From Bacillota bacterium (GTDB lineage: Bacteria; Bacillota; Clostridia; Lachnospirales; Lachnospiraceae), in the NCBI GenBank assembly GCA_023428655.1, contig JAEYXC010000450.1, positions 1 through 11,524 of the forward strand: DNA of 11,524 nucleotides, written 5' to 3'. Positions 5,486-11,524 of the stretch are shown piece after piece. Made by a program: the position numbers and the translations under genes. Each line of letters opens with the position of its first letter. Within the stretch, counting starts at the first letter, position 1. The notes beneath the pieces are model-generated. The model saw only the letters and a program-made list of their open reading frames with translations. It ran no database searches and was not told where the DNA came from.

Positions 5486-5500
5486 TAATAGTAATTATTA
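5486..5500 (-). promoter_or_regulatory. PerR-type operator upstream of perR
   Basis: On the minus strand the site reads TAATAATTACTATTA, a 7-1-7 inverted repeat with one mismatch, close to known A+T-rich PerR boxes. It overlaps the 3' edge of the -10 box and the start point, so binding would block transcription of perR itself. A near-identical site lies upstream of rubrerythrin. Confidence 0.7.
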
Positions 5501-5528
5501 TTATAAACAAACTTTAACCATTCGTCAA
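5500..5528 (-). promoter_or_regulatory. perR promoter
   Basis: On the minus strand TTGACG (plus 5523-5528) is followed after 17 bases by a perfect TATAAT (plus 5500-5505). It lies only 10 bases beyond the helicase stop codon, with no terminator between, so perR may also receive read-through transcription from the helicase gene. Confidence 0.82.
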
Positions 5529-5538
5529 GGAAATTCAC

Positions 5539-7131
5539 CTATTTGCGGTTTGCCGGCTCGATGTTAATACTCTTTCCTTTAATTTTCGCGGTTTTCATCA
5601 CTTGAATTACATCGGATGCATACTCTCTCGGAACCTCGACAAAGGTATACTTGTCATACATATCGATGGAGCCGATCAGCTTACCTGGCATTCCTGTTTC
5701 ACCTGCAATCGCACCTAGGATATCTCCCGGCTTCACATTCTGCTTCTTACCAAGATTAATAAACAGTCTCACCATGCCAATCTCAGCACCGGTATCCCCA
5801 AAATCTTCTATGTTTTTAAGATCCTCTGCCTTAGTAATATCCTCGCCCATACTCATCTTAAGGAATGCTGCAGCGATATCAAGGGATGTAAAATCGCCTT
5901 CATTTAATCGATCCTCGATCATATCGATGTATTTTCCTAGGTCCTCGTTTTCAATAGTAATTACTAGCTTATCGAGAATCTTATCTGCCTTCACAGCCGT
6001 TACATCATTAATGGAAGGGATGGGTTGTACCTTAATCTTTGTATTGCAATATCTCATGATATCCTTTAGCTTATAAATCTCTCTTCCAACAACCAGGGTA
6101 AAGGCTCTTCCCTCACGGCCTGCACGTCCGGTACGACCTATACGATGAACATAATATTCATCATCCTGAGGTACGTCATAATTGAATACTGCTTCCACAT
6201 CATCTACGTCGATACCTCTCGCCGCAACATCCGTAGCTACGAGTATCTCCGTTCTGCCGTTTCGGAAACTATGCATAACACGATCCCTTTGCTGTTGCTT
6301 TAAATCACCATGCAGACCTTCCGCAAAGTATCCCCTGCCTTGAAGTGCGGAGGTGAGCTCATCCACCTGTTTCTTTGTATTACAGAAAATCAGGGACAAT
6401 TTAGGGTTATACATATCAAGGAGACGGGATAACACATCCTCCTTATTTCTCTGGGTAACCTCATAATAATATTGTTCAATCTTGGGTACGGTCAGCTCCC
6501 TCTTCACCACTCGAATTGTCTCGGCATGCTTCTGATAGGTTCTGGCGATTTCTAAGATCGGTCCCGGCATGGTTGCAGAGAAAAGCACGGTCTGTCTTTC
6601 CTCCGGAATCTGACTGAGAATTGTCTCAATATCCTCACGAAATCCCATGTTCAGCATCTCATCTGCCTCGTCCAGGATGATCGTATTCACTGTATCTAAT
6701 TTTACGGTTTTTCTTCTCATATGATCCATCACACGACCGGGTGTACCGATAATAATCTGAACTCCGGACTTCAGGGAACGAATCTGTTTTGAAATCTCCT
6801 GGCCGCCATACACGGGAAGAATCTTTATTCCATGCATAAAATTAGCAAGCTTACGAATCTCCTCTGCAACCTGAATCGCTAATTCTCTGGTCGGACATAA
6901 TACAATGGCCTGAAGATGCTTATCCTTCGGGTTTACTCTTTGTAATAAGGGAATACCGAAAGCTGCCGTCTTTCCGGTTCCGGTTTGCGCCTGCCCAATA
7001 ACATCCTTCCCTTCTAACAATACTGGAATCGCTTTTGCCTGAATCGGTGACATTTCTTCAAAACCCATCTCCTCTATCGCACGCAGAATATTTGGGTTTA
7101 AGTCTAATACTTCGAATTTTGTTGTTTCCAT
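5539..7131 (-). CDS. DEAD-box RNA helicase with DbpA-type RNA-binding domain
   Basis: This cytoplasmic ATP-dependent RNA helicase has 530 residues and belongs to the DeaD/CsdA/CshA group, which remodels RNA in ribosome assembly, mRNA decay and cold adaptation. All core motifs are intact in order: Q motif region (FEEMSPIQAKAIP, 24-36), AQTGTGKT (48-55), PTRELAIQ (80-87), TPGR (130-133), DEAD (154-157), SAT (185-187), IFCNTKKQVDEL (248-259), VATDVAARGIDV (298-309) and HRIGRTGR (329-336). The C-terminus (about 453-527, MVRLFINLGKKQNVKPGDIL...) is the DbpA-type RRM-like domain, which in some members binds a specific 23S rRNA hairpin. The residues between (about 375-450) form a dimerisation-like linker. 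The start at 7131 has an A/G-rich site (GAAAGGAAAA). It stands alone after a terminator and a leader of up to about 225 bases. Choosing between deaD, cshA and dbpA is not possible here. Confidence 0.95.
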   Translation of the reverse strand: METTKFEVLDLNPNILRAIEEMGFEEMSPIQAKAIPVLLEGKDVIGQAQTGTGKTAAFGIPLLQRVNPKDKHLQAIVLCPTRELAIQVAEEIRKLANFMHGIKILPVYGGQEISKQIRSLKSGVQIIIGTPGRVMDHMRRKTVKLDTVNTIILDEADEMLNMGFREDIETILSQIPEERQTVLFSATMPGPILEIARTYQKHAETIRVVKRELTVPKIEQYYYEVTQRNKEDVLSRLLDMYNPKLSLIFCNTKKQVDELTSALQGRGYFAEGLHGDLKQQQRDRVMHSFRNGRTEILVATDVAARGIDVDDVEAVFNYDVPQDDEYYVHRIGRTGRAGREGRAFTLVVGREIYKLKDIMRYCNTKIKVQPIPSINDVTAVKADKILDKLVITIENEDLGKYIDMIEDRLNEGDFTSLDIAAAFLKMSMGEDITKAEDLKNIEDFGDTGAEIGMVRLFINLGKKQNVKPGDILGAIAGETGMPGKLIGSIDMYDKYTFVEVPREYASDVIQVMKTAKIKGKSINIEPANRK

Positions 7132-7358
7132 TCAATTTTCCTTTCTTCGTATCGCTTATCTCATATATTTCCCACTGATCGGATAGCCTATCTCACGCAA
7201 CCTTCCGATCCTGTCCAAACAAATATTCGTACACATCTATTCCAATGTCATAACGAAAGCATTATTAACATTTCAGTGAAAATGCTTCTATCAAATGATT
7301 ATGAATCGTTTTTCATCATTTTAACACTCTATCTTCAAATATTTCTTCAAACACCCGT
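7132..7358 (-). other. helicase leader/promoter region, no gene
   Basis: No open frame of note lies here. No clear -35/-10 pair was found by eye. An inverted repeat GATCGGA/TCCGATC (7177-7183 and 7204-7210), with smaller pairs inside, could form a leader hairpin 46-80 bases before the start codon. Helicase genes of this group are often controlled through a long 5' leader, but that is only an analogy. Confidence 0.4.
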
Positions 7359-7392
7359 AAAAACAGCTCTTAGTCCTTAGGACCAAGAGCTG
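7359..7392 (-). terminator. Rho-independent terminator after ygiQ
   Basis: The arms 7364-7375 and 7381-7392 pair over 12 positions with one A-C mismatch, around the 5-base loop CTTAG. On the minus strand the hairpin is followed by five T residues (plus 7359-7363). It lies about 107 bases beyond the stop of the YgiQ gene and separates it from the helicase gene. Confidence 0.82.
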
Positions 7393-7498
7393 ATTCATCT
7401 TAAAATAAAATTTATTATGAAACAGATACTTTGCGTAGTATATCATTGCGTCAGCCTGATGTCAAGGGTTTCCTCAATAATTAGGCTCTATTGCTTAT

Positions 7499-9706
7499 CT
7501 ATCTCTTCGACCTTTTTACTTGCTGTTTGGCGGTTTTATTCCCGCTAGCCTTCCTGTCTTTCCCATGTGAATTAACTGCCTGTGAAGCCTTCGGTTTGTG
7601 GAAGTTATCCGGTCTGTCCGCTTTAGCCCTTTTACCAGTTACATGGCTACCCTTACTTTTTCCAGCACTAAGATAGTCGGATCCATTTGATTTTCCGGGA
7701 CTCTGTGGTCTTCCCGAACTCTGGTTTTTTCCAAAGCTCTGAGATCTGCCTTTACTCTTTGAATATTCTTCACCGGAAGATTTAGCTGAGGTATTCTCTC
7801 TTTGTTTACTCTTTGAGCTTTCTTCATTCTGAGACTTACCAAGTCGTTGAGCCTTTCCCTTGCCCTGTTCCTTCTTCTCTCTGGCCACCCATTCTTTTTC
7901 CTTTGCAAATTGTCTCGGGCGAACCAGACACTTTTTGTCAAAACCAATGAGATCCATACGATCTGCCCTCTTCAGAGCCTCAACAACCAATTCATAGTTT
8001 TTCGGATTACGATACTGAATTAAAGCGCGCTGCATCGCCTTCTCATGAGGAGTCTTCGGAACATATACCTCCTTCAAGGTCCTTGGATCCAATCCGGTAT
8101 AATACATGCAGGTAGAGATTGTGGAGGGCGTCGGATAGAAATCCTGAACCTGCTCCGGCATATAGCCCAAATCCCTCAAATATTCTGCAAGCTCCACTGC
8201 TTCCTTTAGGGTAGAGCCCGGATGAGAAGAGATTAGATAAGGGACGATAAACTGATTCTTACCCAGCTTCTGATTTGTCTTCTTATATTTCTCCTGAAAC
8301 CTCTCGTATACTGCATTCTCCGGCTTCCCCATCAGTGATAGAACATTATCACTGATATGCTCCGGAGCAACCTTCAGCTGTCCGCTTACATGATGCTCAC
8401 AAAGCTCCTCCAAGAATTTATCATCAGAATCTGCTACCAAGTAATCAAATCGAATGCCGGATCGGATAAATACCTTCTTTACATTCGGTAACTCACGGAG
8501 CTTACGCAACAGATTAATATAATCATTATGATCAACCTTAAGGCTCTTACAAGGATTTGGGAATAAGCATTGCTTATTCAAGCATGCCCCCTTTGTATTC
8601 TGCTTCTCACAAGCAACATGCCTGAAATTCGCTGTGGGTCCCCCCACATCATGAATGTAACCCTTAAAATCCTTATCCCAAATCAGCTGCTCTGCCTCGG
8701 ACAGAATCGATTCGTGACTTCTCGTCTGTAAAATACGCCCTTGATGAAAGGTTAAGGCACAATAGTTACAACCGCCAAAACAACCACGGTTACTCACAAG
8801 ACTGAACTTAACCTCCGTAATAGCAGGAATTCCTCCTGCTTCCTCATAGGAGGGATGATAGTCACGCATATAGGGTAGGGAATAGACTCGGTCCATCTCC
8901 GCCTGAGTCAGAGGCTTTGAAGGAGGATTCTGTACCACGAATTCATTCTCTTTATAGGGCTCAACCAGACGTTTTCCCGAATATGGATCCGTATTAGTAT
9001 ATTGGATCTGAAAGCTTCTCGCAAATTCCTTCTTACTTTCTAAAATATCCGAATAGCTGGGTAGAGCTATGGCATCATATACGGACTCCAGACTTTTCGC
9101 TTTAAACACCGTTCCATTAATAAAGGTAATATCCTTTATCTCAATACCGCTGTCCAGAGCCTCTGCAATCTCCACGATCGAGTGCTCACCCATACCGTAG
9201 GAAATGAGATCAGCCTGCGAATCTAACAGAATGGACCGCTTCACCTTATCACTCCAGTAATCATAGTGCGCAAGTCTTCTAAGACTCGCTTCAATCCCGC
9301 CGATTATAATCGGTATGTTTTTGTATTTCTTCCGGATCAGATTGCAGTATACTATGGTTGCGTGGTCCGGTCTTCTTCCCATCTCTCCACCGGGAGAATA
9401 GGCATCGGTCTGTCTTCTTTTCTTTGCCACGGAATAATGATTCACCATGGAATCCATGTTACCGCCACTAACCAGAAAGCCAAGCCTTGGCTGGCCAAGT
9501 AGCGTAATACTCTTTGCATCCTTCCAATCCGGTTGAGCAATAATACCTACCTTATAGCCATGACTCTCAAGTACTCTACTGATGATGGCCGGACCGAAGG
9601 AGGGATGGTCAACATAAGCATCCCCTGTCACAAAAACAAAATCGCATTGTTCCCATCCTCTCTGCTCCATATCACTGGTACTGATTGGTAAAAAATCTCT
9701 TATCAT
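7499..9706 (-). CDS. ygiQ: YgiQ family radical SAM protein with basic low-complexity tail
   Basis: This 735-residue protein belongs to the YgiQ family, whose substrate is not known to me. Residues 1-290 contain the family's N-terminal domain (FLPISTSDM, GDAYVDHPSFGPA, GGEMGRRPDHATIVY, GGIEASLRR). The radical SAM core begins at SNRGCFGGCNYC, with C309-x3-C313-x2-C316 binding the 4Fe-4S cluster that cleaves S-adenosylmethionine. A second set of cysteines (C366, C375, C380, C386) recurs in the family and might bind another metal centre. KVAPEHISD and DFYPTPSTISTCMYYTG are strongly YgiQ-like. From about residue 604 to the end the protein becomes a Lys/Ser/Gly-rich, highly basic and probably disordered tail of some 130 residues, which may bind RNA or ribosomes. 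The start at 9706 has AGAAAGAGAA upstream. It is flanked by a terminator and an unusual hairpin. Confidence 0.94.
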   Translation of the reverse strand: MIRDFLPISTSDMEQRGWEQCDFVFVTGDAYVDHPSFGPAIISRVLESHGYKVGIIAQPDWKDAKSITLLGQPRLGFLVSGGNMDSMVNHYSVAKKRRQTDAYSPGGEMGRRPDHATIVYCNLIRKKYKNIPIIIGGIEASLRRLAHYDYWSDKVKRSILLDSQADLISYGMGEHSIVEIAEALDSGIEIKDITFINGTVFKAKSLESVYDAIALPSYSDILESKKEFARSFQIQYTNTDPYSGKRLVEPYKENEFVVQNPPSKPLTQAEMDRVYSLPYMRDYHPSYEEAGGIPAITEVKFSLVSNRGCFGGCNYCALTFHQGRILQTRSHESILSEAEQLIWDKDFKGYIHDVGGPTANFRHVACEKQNTKGACLNKQCLFPNPCKSLKVDHNDYINLLRKLRELPNVKKVFIRSGIRFDYLVADSDDKFLEELCEHHVSGQLKVAPEHISDNVLSLMGKPENAVYERFQEKYKKTNQKLGKNQFIVPYLISSHPGSTLKEAVELAEYLRDLGYMPEQVQDFYPTPSTISTCMYYTGLDPRTLKEVYVPKTPHEKAMQRALIQYRNPKNYELVVEALKRADRMDLIGFDKKCLVRPRQFAKEKEWVAREKKEQGKGKAQRLGKSQNEESSKSKQRENTSAKSSGEEYSKSKGRSQSFGKNQSSGRPQSPGKSNGSDYLSAGKSKGSHVTGKRAKADRPDNFHKPKASQAVNSHGKDRKASGNKTAKQQVKRSKR

Positions 9707-9724
9707 TTTATTCTCTTTCTACGG

Positions 9725-9795
9725 AAGGGGCTGTTGCAAATACCTTTTTGAACTGCTCATCTTGCAGGTCAAATTGAATTTTGCAACAGCCCCTT
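9725..9795. repeat. 71-bp hairpin with 16-bp perfect ends, MITE- or IS-end-like
   Basis: AAGGGGCTGTTGCAAA (9725-9740) and its exact reverse complement (9780-9795) enclose 39 bases. These contain a second inverted pair, TTGAACTGC and GCAGGTCAA (9748-9756 and 9764-9772, one mismatch). GGGGCTGTTGCAAA resembles the terminal inverted repeats of several insertion sequence families (IS6-type ends read GG..CTGTTGCAAA). There is no T-run on either side and no clear target-site duplication. It lies between the FKBP lipoprotein gene and the YgiQ start, where it could also end or attenuate transcription. Confidence 0.6.
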
Positions 9796-9802
9796 ATCAT
9801 TA

Positions 9803-9831
9803 ATAAAATATCAATAAAGTTGATTTGTAAA
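9803..9831 (-). promoter_or_regulatory. possible ygiQ promoter
   Basis: On the minus strand TTTACA (plus 9826-9831) is followed after 17 bases by TTTTAT (plus 9803-9808), matching 5 and 4 of 6 consensus positions. If real, the 71-bp hairpin would lie in the ygiQ 5' leader. Confidence 0.35.
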
Positions 9832-9857
9832 GGGTTATGTCCTAAACTGTTCTAGAA

Positions 9858-11012
9858 TTATGCTTCCACAGACTGTGCCAAAATGAAGTCAACAGCCTTT
9901 TCCCAGATTAAGCTTTCCTTGATCTGTTCCTCCGTAGCATACTGGAAGAACTCTTCCTCGGATGCATAACCGTATTCTTCTACATAATTAGCTACACCGG
10001 CTTTATATTCCTCATCGGTCAGCTCCATGTTCTCGTTCTTAATAATTGCATTGAGTACTAATTCCTGAGCGGTTCTGTCTTCTGCATAGGATTTCTTCTC
10101 CTCGGCATACTTCTCTTCGGTAAGGCCGTTAGCAGCAAGGAAATCTGCCAGCTCATAGCCAAACATAGAAGCATACTGCTGATAGTAGCTTTCCATCTCA
10201 AATGCATAATAGTCCACAACGGACTGAGGATAAGAGTTGAACTTTGACCCATCAACGATGGTTGTGATGAGGTTCCTAATCTTCTCATTTCTCATTGTGT
10301 CCTCGTTTGCTTTTACAAGCTCTGCACGAGTACCCTCTTTATATGCTGCAATACTCTCAAAATCAGTGTTGTTCTTAACAAAGTCCTCTGTTAATTCCGG
10401 AACTACGGAAACCTTAATGGAATTTACCTTTACCTTAAATACTACTGCTTGTCCTGCTAAATCTGCAGATCCATAGTTTTCAGGGAAGGTCAGATCGAGG
10501 GATAATTCCTCACCAACCTTAGCACCAATCAACCCATCCTCAAAGCCCGGAATAAAGCTGCCGGAGCCAATCTCAAGATCATAGCCCTGAGCAGTGCCAC
10601 CTTCAAAGGCAACCCCGTCCTTAAGGCCTTCATAGTCAATGTTTACGAGATCACCGGTCTGAACCGCACGATCGGTAACTTCCTCATCCGTTGCATTTGC
10701 CTCAAGGTCTCCCTTAATTGCACTGTCAACATCTTCATCCGTTACTTCTAATTTTGTATAGTTCACCGGAAGTCCTTTATATTCACCTAAGGTAATGTAG
10801 TCGCTTACTTCATAAGCTTCCTTTACAGGCACTTGTACCGGAGTATCTGTACCTTCGCCTTCTGTATCTGTGGAATCAGTATCCGCGGGAGCCTCCGTCA
10901 CTGCCCCTTCTGTCGGTGTCACTGACTCATCCGTTACAGCCTTTTTACCACATCCCCATGCCAGTACCATGATACTAACACTCATAACCAACAACAATAA
11001 TTTCTTTTTCAT
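9858..11012 (-). CDS. secreted trigger-factor-like FKBP peptidyl-prolyl isomerase lipoprotein
   Basis: This 384-residue predicted lipoprotein probably helps fold exported proteins at the outer face of the membrane. The signal peptide is clear (MKKK, then a hydrophobic stretch to LAWGC) with lipidation expected at Cys21; the residues just before it (Ala-Trp-Gly) are a slightly unusual lipobox. Residues 22-66 are a Thr/Glu/Asp-rich linker. An FKBP-type isomerase domain spans about 115-200 (GDLVNIDYEG, IGSGSFIPGFEDGLIGAKVGEE, LTFPENYG). The rest (about 205-384) is helical and resembles the C-terminal chaperone arms of trigger factor (LTEDFVKN, NLITTIVDGSKFNSYPQSVVDYY). Cytoplasmic trigger factor lacks a signal peptide, so this is a paralogue rather than tig itself. 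The start at 11012 follows AAAGGAAAGGA. The upstream c-di-AMP receptor gene is separated by a hairpin, so it is probably a separate transcript. Confidence 0.92.
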   Translation of the reverse strand: MKKKLLLLVMSVSIMVLAWGCGKKAVTDESVTPTEGAVTEAPADTDSTDTEGEGTDTPVQVPVKEAYEVSDYITLGEYKGLPVNYTKLEVTDEDVDSAIKGDLEANATDEEVTDRAVQTGDLVNIDYEGLKDGVAFEGGTAQGYDLEIGSGSFIPGFEDGLIGAKVGEELSLDLTFPENYGSADLAGQAVVFKVKVNSIKVSVVPELTEDFVKNNTDFESIAAYKEGTRAELVKANEDTMRNEKIRNLITTIVDGSKFNSYPQSVVDYYAFEMESYYQQYASMFGYELADFLAANGLTEEKYAEEKKSYAEDRTAQELVLNAIIKNENMELTDEEYKAGVANYVEEYGYASEEEFFQYATEEQIKESLIWEKAVDFILAQSVEA

Positions 11013-11073
11013 ATACTATCCTTTCCTTTTTGCAGATCGGAAAAGGGGAACCCTTATCCGAAATATTTTCCGT

Positions 11074-11101
11074 ACTATATTTCGTTATATCATATCTTGA
11101 A
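11074..11101 (-). promoter_or_regulatory. possible promoter of the FKBP lipoprotein gene
   Basis: On the minus strand TTCAAG (plus 11096-11101) is followed after 16 bases by TATAGT (plus 11074-11079), about 60 bases before the start codon. The match is only fair. Confidence 0.35.
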
Positions 11102-11195
11102 GTAAAAGAAAAGCAGAAAACATTATTTCACAAATTTTTCACGGTTATGCCTTTCGTCAAAAATAATCCACACAAACCTCTTCACACCTGAGTGA

Positions 11196-11232
11196 AACAG
11201 CCTCCGGGCCATGTATTCACCCAGAGGCTGTT
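11196..11232 (-). terminator. terminator-like hairpin after the c-di-AMP receptor gene
   Basis: The arms 11196-11208 and 11220-11232 pair over 13 positions around an 11-base loop. The one non-Watson-Crick position is a G-U wobble in minus-strand RNA but a C-A mismatch on the plus strand, which supports minus-strand use. Only three T residues follow, so the terminator may be leaky. It is about 42 bases beyond the stop of the upstream gene. Confidence 0.65.
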
Positions 11233-11273
11233 ATGCATTATTATTGCAACTTAAGTTAAAATAATACCTAAGT

Positions 11274-11524
11274 CTATATCTTCTCGTAACGATCCACATC
11301 CATAACAAAGATGGTTGCACCTCCGACATTGACTACAACATTCATGGAAGCATATTCCACAGCTCCAACGGGATTCGATATAATCTGCTGTCTGGGCCCA
11401 CATTCCTTTTTAACAATATCTATTACACGGTCTACCATATCTTCCTCAGTACCAATCATTAGGGTTGTATTTCCTTCACGCAAGAAGCCTCCGGTAGAAG
11501 CGAGCTTGGTTACATAAAAACCGG
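11274..11524 (-). CDS. darA: cyclic-di-AMP receptor (DarA/PstA family), C-terminal fragment
   Basis: About 83 residues are visible; the gene runs off the right edge. The frame is open to base 11522, reading GFYVTKLASTGGFLREGNTT, so a TTG at 11483 inside this stretch is not the start. This is the hallmark of the PII-like c-di-AMP receptor called DarA, PstA or CdaR in Firmicutes (formerly DUF970), whose family sequence runs ...TKLASTGGFLRxGNTTLLIG... and ends in GGATVFVLDV.RFEKI; here it ends GGATIFVMDVDRYEKI. The protein is a small cytoplasmic trimer of about 110 residues that binds the second messenger c-di-AMP between subunits; its downstream partners are poorly known. The complete gene would need only about 25-30 more residues. 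It is followed by a hairpin and then the FKBP lipoprotein gene. Confidence 0.94.
   Translation of the reverse strand, partial: GFYVTKLASTGGFLREGNTTLMIGTEEDMVDRVIDIVKKECGPRQQIISNPVGAVEYASMNVVVNVGGATIFVMDVDRYEKI

Noticed and set aside
5466..5510. Fifteen-residue N-terminal extension of PerR (start at 5510)
   Set aside because: It would cover the operator and part of the -10 box; the ATG at 5465 has a ribosome binding site and gives a normal PerR N-terminus.
5651..6076. Plus-strand 141-residue open frame inside the helicase gene
   Set aside because: It is the shadow of a highly conserved helicase reading frame, with Ser/Pro/Ile-rich composition typical of antisense frames.
11274..11483. A complete 69-residue protein starting with TTG at 11483
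   Set aside because: The frame continues to the window edge with typical DarA family sequence (TKLASTGGFLREGNTT), so the TTG encodes an internal leucine.

Overview
The window looks like chromosomal DNA from a strictly anaerobic, low-to-mid G+C Firmicute, most likely a clostridium of the Lachnospiraceae type. The signs are an [FeFe] hydrogenase, a 'reverse' rubrerythrin, a PerR-type peroxide sensor, a c-di-AMP receptor, AGGAGG-like ribosome binding sites and TTGACA/TATAAT promoters. I see no phage, transposase, CRISPR or tRNA/rRNA gene.

Layout. Bases 1-488 (+) are the C-terminal end of an [FeFe] hydrogenase, closed by a textbook terminator. A consensus promoter then drives a lone small gene (778-1161, +), possibly a very diverged DUF1874/STIV-B116 (ring nuclease/AcrIII-1-like) protein. 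Every other gene is on the minus strand. Read in the direction of transcription from the right they are: the C-terminus of a c-di-AMP receptor (DarA/PstA); a secreted trigger-factor/FKBP lipoprotein; a YgiQ-family radical SAM protein with a long basic tail; a DEAD-box RNA helicase with a DbpA-type C-terminal domain; PerR; rubrerythrin; a DUF2871 membrane protein; a DeoR-family regulator; and a PdxA2-type dehydrogenase.

Two functional groups stand out. The first is a peroxide-defence group: perR and the rubrerythrin gene each carry the same 18-bp AT-rich site (one mismatch) in their upstream regions, so PerR probably represses both itself and rubrerythrin. The DUF2871 gene follows in the same direction. 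The second is a deoR-pdxA2 pair, probably for a four-carbon acid-sugar phosphate. Its usual sugar-acid kinase partner is absent here, and a tandem 14-bp direct repeat overlaps the predicted promoter.

The most unusual non-coding features are a 54-bp tandem duplication that re-copies the 3' end of the rubrerythrin gene, a 71-bp hairpin with perfect 16-bp ends resembling IS/MITE ends upstream of ygiQ, and a 465-bp gene-free stretch (3181-3645) crowded with hairpins. I did not find a clear new multi-gene system. The best leads are the small orphan gene at 778-1161 and the structured intergenic elements.
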